Assembly (NCBI GenBank): GCA_947497495.1
Contig: CANMGT010000003.1
Location: 124,001 to 188,000, forward strand
Source of the DNA: an uncultured Lentibacter sp.
GTDB lineage: Bacteria > Pseudomonadota > Alphaproteobacteria > Rhodobacterales > Rhodobacteraceae
Length of the DNA: 64,000 nt
Reading direction: 5' to 3'
The notes beneath the pieces are model-generated. The model did no database searches, was not told where the DNA came from, and saw only the letters and a program-made list of their open reading frames with translations. The position numbers and the translations under genes were made by a program. Below, one piece after another: positions 1 to 10,208 of the stretch. Each line of letters opens with the position of its first letter. The first letter of the stretch is position 1.

Positions 1-2
1 GG

Positions 3-1237
3 GCGGTGCAGCCGAGGGCGACTATTCGCTCGCAGCCCAGATCGTGCGTCACGGCGTGACCCATTTGCAATGCACCCCTTCGCTTGCACGGATGCTGAGC
101 ATCAACGAAGAAAGCCGCATGGCCTTGTCGCGGGTCAAACACCTGATGATTGGCGGCGAAGCATTGCCCGGTAACCTTGTCACGGACCTTATCGCTCTGA
201 CCGAGGCCAATATTGAAAACATGTATGGGCCGACAGAAACGACGATCTGGTCAACGACGGAAACAGCCCGAAAACCGGAAGATACGGTGAACATAGGCCG
301 CCCGATCTCGAACACACAGACCTATGTTTTGAACGAACTGGGCGAGCCTTGCCTCATTGGACAGCCAGGAGAGTTGTTCATTGGTGGTGCCGGCGTGACG
401 CGTGGCTATTGGCAACGCGATGATCTCACCAGCGAGCGCTTTCGGCCAAATCCTTTTCACGCGGGCCGGATGTATTGTACGGGCGACTTGGTGCGCTGGC
501 GTGATGACGGCCGTCTGGACTTCCTCGGACGGGCTGACAATCAAGTTAAATTGCGGGGCTATCGTATCGAACTTGGAGAAATTGAAGCGCGTTTGCACGA
601 GCAGCCGTCTATTAGGCAAGCCGTTGTTATGGCACGGGAAGACACGCCGGGAGACTTGCGGCTTGTGGCCTATGTGGTGTCTGATAAGACGCCAGATGAA
701 ACGGGTTTACGCAGCGCGCTAGCGCGTGATTTGCCGGAGTTTATGTTGCCCCAGCACTTTGTTCGCTTGGAAGCGTTTCCACTGACGCCCAACAAAAAGG
801 TTGATCGCAAAGCATTGCCGCAGCCGCAAGCTGCCAAGCCCGCTGCGGCCAACGAAGGCACAATAGGTGCATTCAAATCCGATGATGCTGTTGAAGCCGA
901 GATCATGCGCGTTTGGACCCATGTCTTGGGTGTGCAGAGCATCTCTTCGCGCGACAGCTTTTTTGATCTTGGCGGGCATTCGCTGCTTGCCGTGCAGGCG
1001 CACCGTGAAATTCGGGAAAGCTGTACGGTTCCTAGGCTTTCGATAACCGATATCTTCCGCTTCCCGACGCTATCAGCTCTGGCTGGTAGGGTGCGTGACT
1101 TGGGAGCAACCGTTGCTGGCAAGAAGGCTGAACCCGCCGCAGCGGCTTCATTGCCTACGCCCCCCGTGGTTGTTGATGAAACGATGTCGCGGCGTCGCCA
1201 AATGCGGGCTCGGCGCGAAACGGCCCGCGCGTCGTGA
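3..1237 (+). CDS. Amino-acid adenylation domain + peptidyl carrier protein (NRPS-like), 5' truncated by window edge
   Basis: Adenylation motifs NMYGPTETTIW, YCTGDLVRWRDDGRLDFLGRADNQVKLRGYRIELGEIE and C-terminal PCP motif DSFFDLGGHSLLAV; the reading frame runs to the window start. Confidence 0.9.
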   Translation, partial: GAAEGDYSLAAQIVRHGVTHLQCTPSLARMLSINEESRMALSRVKHLMIGGEALPGNLVTDLIALTEANIENMYGPTETTIWSTTETARKPEDTVNIGRPISNTQTYVLNELGEPCLIGQPGELFIGGAGVTRGYWQRDDLTSERFRPNPFHAGRMYCTGDLVRWRDDGRLDFLGRADNQVKLRGYRIELGEIEARLHEQPSIRQAVVMAREDTPGDLRLVAYVVSDKTPDETGLRSALARDLPEFMLPQHFVRLEAFPLTPNKKVDRKALPQPQAAKPAAANEGTIGAFKSDDAVEAEIMRVWTHVLGVQSISSRDSFFDLGGHSLLAVQAHREIRESCTVPRLSITDIFRFPTLSALAGRVRDLGATVAGKKAEPAAAASLPTPPVVVDETMSRRRQMRARRETARAS

Positions 1238-1896
1238 GCTTGAAGGCGCTCTCAGATGCACTGTCACAGGGGCTTCCCGCGGGTATCGGCTTTGCGATAG
1301 AAGATCCGAGAGTTTCTGAAGAAGGGTTGCATTCCCTCGAGTTGGCATCCGTAGAGCGGGCAGTTCCCAAGCGCAGGCGTGAGTTTGCAGCCGGTCGCCG
1401 TGCTGCGCGTGCTGCATTTGCAAGAGTAGGGCTTCCCGAACGTCCAATTCCTGCTGGCCAGGACAGAGCTCCGGTCTGGCCTGAAGGCACAATCGGAAGC
1501 ATCAGTCATTGCGATGACGCTTGCGTGGCAATATGCGCAAAAAACATTTTTTATCAATCCCTTGGTATAGATGTCGAAGCCAAGACAGAACTGGCAGCAG
1601 AACTTGTCGATGAAATTTGCACGTCACACGAACTTGAGGCCCTAAAGGCAGGAACGATGCCCGTTTTGTGCGCTGCAAAGCGGCTGTTTTCTGCAAAGGA
1701 GGCTGCGTTTAAGGCGCAGTTTGCAGTGACGGGAAAAATGCTTGGGTTTCGAGAGTTGTCCGTTAAGTTTGTCAACAACACCGAATTTATTGCGTACTTT
1801 GTAAACCCGCGGAGCGCGTTTGAGAAAACGTTTGAAGCGAAAGGTCGGTCTTGGACAACTGACGTTCACTTTATGCACATCATGATAATAGCTTAA
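1234..1896 (+). CDS. 4'-phosphopantetheinyl transferase superfamily (Sfp type)
   Basis: GSISHCDD, LGIDVE and LFSAKEAAFKAQF motifs; overlaps the NRPS-like gene by 4 nt. Confidence 0.87.
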   Translation: MSLKALSDALSQGLPAGIGFAIEDPRVSEEGLHSLELASVERAVPKRRREFAAGRRAARAAFARVGLPERPIPAGQDRAPVWPEGTIGSISHCDDACVAICAKNIFYQSLGIDVEAKTELAAELVDEICTSHELEALKAGTMPVLCAAKRLFSAKEAAFKAQFAVTGKMLGFRELSVKFVNNTEFIAYFVNPRSAFEKTFEAKGRSWTTDVHFMHIMIIA

Positions 1897-2117
1897 CTTT
1901 TTTCAGAAAACCAAGGGCCTTGTCCGCAAGAGTGAGGTTGCGAGAGTGGAAACACTGAGTTTCATCTTGATGTGTATAAATATTGGTAAAATTAAGGCAG
2001 ATAGATTATATTCAAAGTAGTGAGGCCAATTGCATCTGGGGCAATCTGGAACCCGCTGTTTTTCTAGCAAAATTCCTGCGGGGGCAGGGGATGGCGCCTT
2101 GTTAGTGGAGTTGGACA

Positions 2118-3419
2118 ATGGGCCAGATCCAGTCGTTTGGTGATTTTTGGAGCATGCTGCGTCGGCGCTTTTGGTTGATCGCACTCATTGTCGTTTGCGG
2201 CACATTGGTTTCGATCTATTGGGCCTTGGGTCAGAAGAAGATTTATGAAGCGACAGCTGTCGCCCAAATCGAAGCACCAACGATTGTAGATGCCGGAACG
2301 CGAGCGGGAGGCACCACGTCGATTGATAGACGCCTCAGATTGCTCGAGCAGCAACTTATGGCGCGCGACAATCTCGTCAGCATCATCAAAAAATACGGTC
2401 TCTACTCAGGTGCGGAATTGTCGCTTAACCTTAAGGTTTCTGCATTGCGCGATGCGGCTCGGATCCTTCAAATCACGGATCCCAACGCAAGTTGGGGAGC
2501 CGCAAGAACCCCGACTGGTATGGTCATTACCGTTTCGGATACAGATCCGGAGATGGCTGCGCTGCTCGCAAATGAGTTCTTGCAAAATCTTCTTGATCTC
2601 AACAATCAACGCCGTTCGGCGGCTGCGTCCGAGCAGCTTTCATTTTTCCAAGCGGAGAAAGAGCGCGTTGAAGCGGAAATAACCTTGCTTGAAACACGTA
2701 TTGCCACATTTAAAGAGCAAAACGCACCTTACTTGCCAGCAGGAATAGCCTCGCAACGTGAAGAACTCACCGAGCTTCGTTCAACCTTGTTGCAGCTTGA
2801 TCAAAGCCTGATTGAGCTGGAGGGTAGTGGTGCGCGCCAAAGGAACATCGTCAACCAGCGCGCCTTGATCAACGAACAGCGCGAGCTGATCAGCGAACGG
2901 ATTTCGGAGATCGAAGAAGCGATTACGACAGCGCCGGAAGTTGAGCGTCAGTTTAGCACGCTTGAGCGCGAACAAGAGCAGCTCAAGGGCCAGTACACCG
3001 TAATCACGCAGCGCGCGACAAGTGCCGAAATGAGCCAGGCACTTGAAAATCAAGACCAGTTTGAAAGAATAGAGGTTCTGGAGACCGCCTTGGTTCCTGA
3101 AAATCCTGTGTCTGGAAGCCGCAAGAAAAAAGTAATTCTAGGGTTTGCTGCCAGCGGTCTTATCGGCTTGGCTCTTGCGTTCCTGCTCGAGTTGGTGCGA
3201 CCAGTTATCCGCACGCGCGAGCACTTGGAACGCCAGCTCAATGTCAAAGCTGTTGTTGCGATCCCTAGAATTGAAAAGCCGAAAGGCAAGAAGAGAAAGA
3301 AAGTCATGCGTGCCGCACTTCTCGTTGGCCTGCTGGCGCTTGCAGCTATCATCTTTGGTATTTTGAGAGACGGAATCGGCGGTTTGTTGGGGCTTATTCA
3401 GCGCAAAACAATTGGCTGA
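2118..3419 (+). CDS. Wzz/GumC-like polysaccharide chain-length determinant protein
   Basis: N-terminal TM (FWLIALIVVCGTLVSIYWAL), long coiled coil, C-terminal ALVPENPVSGSRKKKVILGFAASGLIGLALAFLLE TM typical of Wzz/GumC. Confidence 0.85.
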   Translation: MGQIQSFGDFWSMLRRRFWLIALIVVCGTLVSIYWALGQKKIYEATAVAQIEAPTIVDAGTRAGGTTSIDRRLRLLEQQLMARDNLVSIIKKYGLYSGAELSLNLKVSALRDAARILQITDPNASWGAARTPTGMVITVSDTDPEMAALLANEFLQNLLDLNNQRRSAAASEQLSFFQAEKERVEAEITLLETRIATFKEQNAPYLPAGIASQREELTELRSTLLQLDQSLIELEGSGARQRNIVNQRALINEQRELISERISEIEEAITTAPEVERQFSTLEREQEQLKGQYTVITQRATSAEMSQALENQDQFERIEVLETALVPENPVSGSRKKKVILGFAASGLIGLALAFLLELVRPVIRTREHLERQLNVKAVVAIPRIEKPKGKKRKKVMRAALLVGLLALAAIIFGILRDGIGGLLGLIQRKTIG

Positions 3420-3428
3420 GCATCGCGC

Positions 3429-4787
3429 TCAATAGCCGTAGCTATAGTCACTACCGTCTTCGCCTTCGGCTTGGTTCAGCACGACGCCCAGCAACGGCGT
3501 GTCCTCACCCAAGCGACGCATAACTTCACGCACTTCTTCCGGGCTCGTGCTGCCACCGCCAACAACCATCAGAACGCCGTCAAATTGCTTGCGAAACGCG
3601 ATAACGTCGTCAAACGCAAGCGCAGGTGGCATGTCAAACAAGACAATATCAGGTGACATTTCCTGCATCATCTTGTCGAGATGAGTGCCGGTTGCCGGAT
3701 CTTGCGCGAGTTCGGCAGCATAGGGTTCGATGATCCCATTAGTGCCTATCGCAAGACTTGAGCCGATATTAAGGTTGTTCTTATCAAACTTGACCAGAAA
3801 GTCTTCGGCAGGCGTCACACCACGCAGGAAGTCGCCCATACATCCGGGGTTCGGATCACCGATGACGCCGGCAACCGAAGGGTTGCGCATGTCCATATCG
3901 AGCAGAATCGTACGGTTGGCTTCATAGCGAGACAGGGAGATCGCGAGGTTCACAGCAGTGAATGTCTTGCCGCAATTTCGCGATGGCGAGGTGATCGCAA
4001 CCCGCTTCCAGCCGTGCTCAAGCAAAGTATGAACAAGCCGTGTGCGCAGCACATCAAACGCGCCGTGCGCAGGCTCGTTGCGGCTGGCTGTGATAACAAG
4101 GTTTTCCTCCAGATGCGGCACATTTACAGGCATTACAGCCAGTTTGTTCCACAAATCTGCAGGTTCGTGTGATTGCGGGACCTGTGCTGTATTATAGGCA
4201 TCGCGCAGTTTCTTCTGCGCGGCCAAATCAGCAGCGCTTAGCCCCACCGGCGGTTCAGCCTCAAGCTCGTCTTCAACCTTTTCCATTGACGGCGCGGGCT
4301 CTGCCGGAGCGTTTTGCAAAGCCTGCGTTGGCTCGCCAAGGTGATCGCTTACTTCAGCCGGTTCAACTGTCTGCTCAAGTGATATGTCTTCAGCGAGGGG
4401 TGTAGTTTCTATTTCAGCATAAGCCATTTCGGGCTGCTGCTGTGAAGGCGCTTCGGTAGTTTCGAAGCCTTCCTCCCCCTTGATATCGTGAGAAAGCTTG
4501 AAAAGGGCTTCCTCGACAAGCGCATTGTGCTCGCGTATTTTGGCGCGGGCTTGTTCGGCTGTCTTTTCGCCACGGATATCTGACAGTTCTTCGTCGAACT
4601 CGGCATCAAGCGCATCCAGAGCCTCAAAGCTGTCTTCGAGCTTGGACTTTTGCAGGGTGGCGGCAGGTTTGGGTTTTTCGGAAACATGAGGCATATCGCC
4701 TCCCAACATATCTTCGATCAGTCGGTTGCGGTCTTCTGAACTGAGTTGTTTCCGCGCAGTCCGGCTATACGTACGTCGCTCACCCAT
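3429..4787 (-). CDS. CpsD/CapB-family tyrosine-protein kinase (BY-kinase) with long acidic N-terminal extension
   Basis: Walker-like SPSRNCGKTFTAVNLA, ILLDMDMRNPS (Walker A'), VLFDMPPAL, C-terminal Tyr cluster DYSYGY. Confidence 0.85.
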   Translation of the reverse strand: MGERRTYSRTARKQLSSEDRNRLIEDMLGGDMPHVSEKPKPAATLQKSKLEDSFEALDALDAEFDEELSDIRGEKTAEQARAKIREHNALVEEALFKLSHDIKGEEGFETTEAPSQQQPEMAYAEIETTPLAEDISLEQTVEPAEVSDHLGEPTQALQNAPAEPAPSMEKVEDELEAEPPVGLSAADLAAQKKLRDAYNTAQVPQSHEPADLWNKLAVMPVNVPHLEENLVITASRNEPAHGAFDVLRTRLVHTLLEHGWKRVAITSPSRNCGKTFTAVNLAISLSRYEANRTILLDMDMRNPSVAGVIGDPNPGCMGDFLRGVTPAEDFLVKFDKNNLNIGSSLAIGTNGIIEPYAAELAQDPATGTHLDKMMQEMSPDIVLFDMPPALAFDDVIAFRKQFDGVLMVVGGGSTSPEEVREVMRRLGEDTPLLGVVLNQAEGEDGSDYSYGY

Positions 4788-4959
4788 GACTCATACCTCC
4801 CGGTGTCGTCATGTGCATTGCAATGCAAAATCTATAATGCGCTGGCCTCAAGTGTCACCTGTAAATTCGACGCTAACGTTGTAGCATCACATAAGCTTTG
4901 AGGCTCTTAAACCAAGTGAATCGGGCGAAATTATGCCAATCTAAGGCCGAAATGCCGCG

Positions 4960-7053
4960 TTAGAAACCAAATAGCCCTGCCTCTTCAATTGCGATTTTGA
5001 CAAAGGCATCCCGTTTCTGCTCAGGCGCCCAGCCGAGAACCGTTTTGGGTTTGGCGTTGTCAAATGGCGAGAAATGTGCGCGGCTCTTCCAGTCGCGCAG
5101 GCTTGGCCTGGACAGGCCTTTCCGGCGCAGGACTTTGGTTTTCAAGAAAAACTTGACGGCGTCTGAGGCGAAGAAGGGGAAAAGTGGCCCGCTAGAGACG
5201 CGAATTTTCGCGCCGAGTGTTTTGTGAATCGCGTCAAAATAGTCGCGCGCTGTGAGCATTGGTTCACCGATCAGATTGAAACTTTCGCCAACAGCTTCCT
5301 CACGTTCAGCCATCATGATCAGCCCATCAGCGACGTCATCAATCAGAACAAACGGCAGCGTGTGCCGCCCATTGCCCCAAAGTTTCACAGCACCGGCACC
5401 GTGCCAACGTCCAATGCCCCAGTGCTGTAAAGGGCCGCCAGCCCCGACAACGATGCCGGGACGCGCGATCGACACAGGCAAGCCTTTATCTTTATGGAGT
5501 GCCATAAGCCGCTTTTCACATTCGGCTTTGGAGCGCGCGTAGATGTTGCGCTCTTCCATCGCCTCGCCAAATCCTGTGTTTTCACGGATTGTCACGTTGG
5601 GGTCAGACATATCGTATGAGGCAATCGTGCCGGTATAGACCAGCCGTTTTACGCCAGCATTGAGCGCTGCCTTGGCGATGCGTTCGGTGACGGCTACATC
5701 GTTTTCGAGCGCGTCAGCCCAAGTTTTATCGTCAGATTTTGCGAGGTCATAGACGTGTTCGATGCCTTCCATCGCGGCCTCGAGCCCTTGTGCATCGCGT
5801 AGCGATACGCCCACTGTCTCGACTTTGCTGGCAATGTCATCAAACGGGCCCGTCTTGCCGCGCGATAACACGCGCACATGTGTGCCATTGGCGACGAGTT
5901 TGCGCGTCAGGGCGCGCCCGATGAACCCTGTTCCGCCGATCACCAGAGCGGTTGGCCTTGGCCTACCACGTGGCTTGGCCGGTTTTGTTTCTGGGGGTAA
6001 AAGGGCGAGCGTCTCATCAATTGCGCGCATAACCTTTTCGGCACTCTCACCGTTAAAGCGCGCATCAACAGGGCGGCCTTCAGCAAGGGCTCCGTAGACT
6101 TCGGCGCACATGCCTCTAAAGCTCAACCCGTAGGGTGATTTCTGATTGAGAGAGCTTAGCTGGCGCAGGCCGTTCACCACACCTTCACGCAAGTGGGAAA
6201 CGCCCAAGCCAAGCGCGTTTCGCAGCGGGTTGATCACCAGATCCGAGGTGTTCACACCCGACACAACGAGCGTGTCGTTTGCATAGTCAAGCCGCGCCAT
6301 CGCAGATGAGCCTCGTAACACAACCGAGCGGTCATCGAATGTTTCAACAAGCGCAAGGTTAAGCGTAACATCAACGTTCCCAGCCCGCGCCAGAATACGC
6401 CAGCCCTGAGGGCGAGTTCCCCCGCCAGGGAGAGCGATCGGGTTGGAGGTTTGAAGATGCAGGATTTCGACATCGCCGAAGAGATCTTGCATGAAAGCAA
6501 AGAGATGCGGTCCGAGTTCCTGCAAAAGATTGCGGGTATCTCGTATCAGCCAGATGCCATATGGGCCCGAGCGCAGCGGCCCAAGCGGAAAGCACCAATT
6601 GATTTCAGCGCTGGAAACACGGCCCATCTCGCCCGATGCCACCTTGGCTTTGAGCCGCTCGTATGATGGCAAGCCCAGAAAATTGTGACCCGCGGCAAAC
6701 TGTAGGCTGCGTCCGGAAGCCGCCTTGGCCATGCTTGCTACATCCAAGGAGGAGAGCGCGACGGGTTTCTCGACAAGCACATGCAAACCGCCGTTGATAC
6801 ATTCCATGGCAACTGCATGGTGGTAATCTGGCGGCGTGAGCACATGAACTGCGTCAGCCGCCCCGGCTGCGAGCATCTCGGCTATAGAGCCAAAAGCCGC
6901 AATCCCGCGCGCTGCAGCAAAACTTTCGGCAGCCCCTAGATTGCTATCGACAACACAGGCGAGTTCGGCGCCAATTGTCGCCACGATAGCATCGGCGTGC
7001 CAATCGGCGATGTAGCCGGCCCCGATAATTCCTACACGTGTGGTTCTAGTCAT
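4960..7053 (-). CDS. Fusion: Gfo/Idh/MocA oxidoreductase (N-term) + NAD-dependent epimerase/dehydratase (C-term)
   Basis: VGIIGAGYIADWHADAI and VLVEKPVALS (Gfo/Idh/MocA), then ALVIGGTGFIGRALTRKLVANG (Rossmann GxxGxxG of extended SDR) in one 697-aa ORF. Confidence 0.88.
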   Translation of the reverse strand: MTRTTRVGIIGAGYIADWHADAIVATIGAELACVVDSNLGAAESFAAARGIAAFGSIAEMLAAGAADAVHVLTPPDYHHAVAMECINGGLHVLVEKPVALSSLDVASMAKAASGRSLQFAAGHNFLGLPSYERLKAKVASGEMGRVSSAEINWCFPLGPLRSGPYGIWLIRDTRNLLQELGPHLFAFMQDLFGDVEILHLQTSNPIALPGGGTRPQGWRILARAGNVDVTLNLALVETFDDRSVVLRGSSAMARLDYANDTLVVSGVNTSDLVINPLRNALGLGVSHLREGVVNGLRQLSSLNQKSPYGLSFRGMCAEVYGALAEGRPVDARFNGESAEKVMRAIDETLALLPPETKPAKPRGRPRPTALVIGGTGFIGRALTRKLVANGTHVRVLSRGKTGPFDDIASKVETVGVSLRDAQGLEAAMEGIEHVYDLAKSDDKTWADALENDVAVTERIAKAALNAGVKRLVYTGTIASYDMSDPNVTIRENTGFGEAMEERNIYARSKAECEKRLMALHKDKGLPVSIARPGIVVGAGGPLQHWGIGRWHGAGAVKLWGNGRHTLPFVLIDDVADGLIMMAEREEAVGESFNLIGEPMLTARDYFDAIHKTLGAKIRVSSGPLFPFFASDAVKFFLKTKVLRRKGLSRPSLRDWKSRAHFSPFDNAKPKTVLGWAPEQKRDAFVKIAIEEAGLFGF

Positions 7054-7060
7054 GTCTGGC

Positions 7061-8041
7061 TCACTTATACTCGATAATTACCATGTCAGCGCCGGTGCGC
7101 TTACGTTTGCGATAAGTTGCGGCCCCGATGATATTGGGAAACTTTGATAGAAACAGATAGAGCGCATGGTGCGCTGCCTGAAGGCGGGGCAGTCCGGCCT
7201 TTTCCAACCCACGCACAGACCGCACATAAGAAGTGGCAAACACTGCAAGAACAATTGCAAGTAGCGGCCAAGACATGACAGCCCCAACGAGGCCCAGAAA
7301 AGGCAAAGCCGCGCCGTAAACCCACATTCGCAGGCGCTCGCGTTTGAAATACGAAGGGTGCAGATCATTGACCTGCTCAAATCCGTGGCCCGTGCGCACG
7401 GCACGGCTCCACCATTGTTTGAAGGTCAGCATATTCGCATCGTGATGGGTCATCGGGATGGGAAGACGAAGCAGACGCCAGCCTTCCTTGCGCAGACGCG
7501 TGCAAAACTCGTCATCTTCAGCCGCGATCACGTGCGGGTTAAAACCCTCCACGGCTTCAAATGCGTGTGCGCGCACCATCATGTCGCCCCCGCAGGCTAT
7601 GATTTCACCCGCAGGGCGGTGCCATTCGAAGTCGCACATCGCGTTGTAGACGCTTGCGTTAGGGTCACGTTCCGCGCGCCAACCCGTGACGAGCGCTAGG
7701 CCTTTATCGCCTATGAGAGCTGCAGCGGCGTGTGTGAGGTACCCTTTCTCAAGCGTGCAGTCGCCATCCACAAACTGCACCACGTCCGGTGCGTCGGGCC
7801 GTGCCATGATGCGCTCAAAGCCCGCATTTCTGGCACGCGCAGCCGTGAAGGGAGCATCATCGTCCAGCAAAACGCAATCTGCACCGAGTGCGCGTGCGGC
7901 TTCAACCGAACCATCCGTTGAGCCGCTGTCGACATAGACAATCAGATCGACTTCGCTTTGCAAGGAGTTGAGGCAACTCACCAAGCGCTCGCCTTCGTTG
8001 CGGCCGATGACAACGGCTCCAATGTTCACAGCTTCGTTCAT
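7061..8041 (-). CDS. Glycosyltransferase family 2
   Basis: VVIGRNEGERLVSCLNSLQSEVDLIVYVDSGSTDGS, VQFVDGDCTLEKG motifs. Confidence 0.88.
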   Translation of the reverse strand: MNEAVNIGAVVIGRNEGERLVSCLNSLQSEVDLIVYVDSGSTDGSVEAARALGADCVLLDDDAPFTAARARNAGFERIMARPDAPDVVQFVDGDCTLEKGYLTHAAAALIGDKGLALVTGWRAERDPNASVYNAMCDFEWHRPAGEIIACGGDMMVRAHAFEAVEGFNPHVIAAEDDEFCTRLRKEGWRLLRLPIPMTHHDANMLTFKQWWSRAVRTGHGFEQVNDLHPSYFKRERLRMWVYGAALPFLGLVGAVMSWPLLAIVLAVFATSYVRSVRGLEKAGLPRLQAAHHALYLFLSKFPNIIGAATYRKRKRTGADMVIIEYK

Positions 8042-9288
8042 TGATGCGCATCCTTTGGGTCAGGTCGGCAGGGCAGAGCGGCTCCATGTTGGGCGGCCTC
8101 AAAAAGCGCGGCCAGCCTCGCGGCTTCGGTCCTCGCCTGAAAGCCAGCTAGAACCGCCTTTTGGCCAGCTTGACCCATGGTTTTGGCCAGCTCTGGGTCG
8201 TCTGCGATTTTGTCGATAGCCGCGGCCAAGGCTGATGCATCACCGGGCGATACGAGCAAGCCACTTACGCCACCCTCAACCAATTCGGGAATGCCGGCAA
8301 TCCGGGTTGCAATAACGGGCAGGCCTGCTGCCATGGCTTCCATCAGAACGACAGGAACGCCTTCTGCAAAACTCGGCAGCACCAGAACATCACTTTCGCC
8401 AAGCAAGTCGGCAACGTCGCTTTGTGAGCGGTACCCGAGGAAAGTAACCTGCGAGCTTAAACCGCTAGCTTCGACCACGGCTTCCAGAGTGGCGCGATCT
8501 GGCCCATCGCCCACTATAGTGAGGTGCAAGCCCTTGGTTTTGGCACTTTGCATCGCTTCAATCAGAACCGGAAGGCCTTTCACTGCGGCCAAGCGACCGA
8601 CAAACAAAAGCCGTTTGCCTGTGTTGGCGTCGCTACGCTGGCGATAGCGCTCCGGTTCAATGCCGCAGTGCACAATGTGAAGTTTTCCCCAATGCTCTGT
8701 CGCCGCAAAACTCATGGCTTGAGAGCGGCAGAAATGGCTGATGCAGGCGACAAAACTTGCCCGTGCGATCTTCTCGTCGAGCCGCCAGTGGATGGGCTCA
8801 AAGAAAATGTCAGGCCCGTGTAGCGTGAAGGAATAAGGAATGCTTGAGAGTTCGCTTGCAAGCATTGCGACGGTGCAACTTGATTTGGCAATATGGTTGT
8901 GCAGGTGTGATACGCCCTCAAGTTGCATGTGTCTGGCGAGGATCCCTGCTTCTGCAAAATAGATCATCTGATAAGCAAAGGCTTTCAGCCCGCCTGGTGC
9001 GGTTTTGGCAGCCAAACCAAGCGCAGTAAACCAGCGCTTGGGAGATCGAACCATCAGCGCGCCATGTGCTTTAAGCAAACGTATAGGCTTTAGAGCGGCG
9101 GGCAGCACATTAAAAGTCTGCGCGGCTTCTTGAACTTGCTCTGGGCCAACATGGTGCGACGCAACCGTGCGCCGAATTGAGCAAGTCAAAACGTCAAGCC
9201 CCGTGGCGCGCAGCCCTGCGACTTCGCGCTGGATAAACGTATCGGTGGCGCGCGGGTATTCGCCTGTTAGGTAGGCCAACTTGCTCAC
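8038..9288 (-). CDS. Glycosyltransferase family 4 (group 1)
   Basis: KRLLFVGRLAAVKGLPVLIEAM, SDVLVLPSFAEGVPVVLMEAMAAGLPVIAT; GTG start at 9288 (SKLAYLTGEYPRATDTF) gives a 4-nt overlap with the upstream gene; the ORF-track start at 9474 is likely too long. Confidence 0.88.
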   Translation of the reverse strand: MSKLAYLTGEYPRATDTFIQREVAGLRATGLDVLTCSIRRTVASHHVGPEQVQEAAQTFNVLPAALKPIRLLKAHGALMVRSPKRWFTALGLAAKTAPGGLKAFAYQMIYFAEAGILARHMQLEGVSHLHNHIAKSSCTVAMLASELSSIPYSFTLHGPDIFFEPIHWRLDEKIARASFVACISHFCRSQAMSFAATEHWGKLHIVHCGIEPERYRQRSDANTGKRLLFVGRLAAVKGLPVLIEAMQSAKTKGLHLTIVGDGPDRATLEAVVEASGLSSQVTFLGYRSQSDVADLLGESDVLVLPSFAEGVPVVLMEAMAAGLPVIATRIAGIPELVEGGVSGLLVSPGDASALAAAIDKIADDPELAKTMGQAGQKAVLAGFQARTEAARLAALFEAAQHGAALPCRPDPKDAHQ

Positions 9289-10208
9289 TTTACCCTCTCC
9301 GCCGAGTTGCCAAACCTTGAAACCGGCTCCCAACCGAGCCGCGTCTTTGCGCGGTGGTTTGGGTAACTTGCTGGCCTCATTCGCGCGGCCAGAACACGCG
9401 GACGCAAGAGACCAGGTGCGCGCGCGCCGAGAACGCCTTCTACCAATACGGCAAAAGGCATCAGTACTCTCCAAGAAAATGGCAGATGCGGGCCCCTATG
9501 AGCGTGTCTGATAAAGGCTGCGCGCGATGGCAGATTGTCATCAACAATGTTGAGTGCCTCAAACCTATGTTGAGGCGTGGTTTCGGCTGCCAACACAAGT
9601 GCTTCTGCGGCATTTTCAACGTGGCACAGAGGCACGCTCCCGCGACGAGACAGGCTAACCAGTACTGGGCCAAAGACTGGCCCGATGTGGGCGTTCCAGT
9701 TGCGACCCGGCCCGTAGAGCGCGCCAATCCGCAGCGCCCAAACTGGCAGATTTGCCTCTTGCGCCTGTATCTCCTGCACCAGTTTCGCGCGCATGTAGCC
9801 CTCACGCCGCGCCAGATCGGTTTCTAGAGGCGCGTCTTCGTCTATGGAGCTGCTGTCCTGCGCCCCGTAGGCGTCATAAACCGAGATCGACCCTGCGAGA
9901 ACAAGGCGTGCGGAGCCTGCATCTCGTAAGATCGCCTCTATGAGCGAAGTTGTCGCTTGTGTTGTGTCGCGTGCCAGAAACGCTGGATCATTGCTCATCG
10001 CCGCTGCGATGTGGATCACCGCATCCACGCCAATCAGAGCCTCCGCTGGAACGCCTTCGGCGAGATCGCAGTGAATAACATCAACAGCCTCAGGCAAAGC
10101 AGGTTCGTCACGGCGCACAAGGGCACGCACCCTGTGGCCATGGGCCAGAGCAGCGGCCACACAGGCTTGGCCCAGAAAGCCGTTTGCACCAGTGATCGCC
10201 AGCGTCAT
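9285..10208 (-). CDS. NAD-dependent epimerase/dehydratase
   Basis: MTLAITGANGFLGQACVAAALAHGH; extended SDR; ATGA overlap with upstream ORF places the start at 10208. Confidence 0.85.
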   Translation of the reverse strand: MTLAITGANGFLGQACVAAALAHGHRVRALVRRDEPALPEAVDVIHCDLAEGVPAEALIGVDAVIHIAAAMSNDPAFLARDTTQATTSLIEAILRDAGSARLVLAGSISVYDAYGAQDSSSIDEDAPLETDLARREGYMRAKLVQEIQAQEANLPVWALRIGALYGPGRNWNAHIGPVFGPVLVSLSRRGSVPLCHVENAAEALVLAAETTPQHRFEALNIVDDNLPSRAAFIRHAHRGPHLPFSWRVLMPFAVLVEGVLGARAPGLLRPRVLAARMRPASYPNHRAKTRLGWEPVSRFGNSAERVK

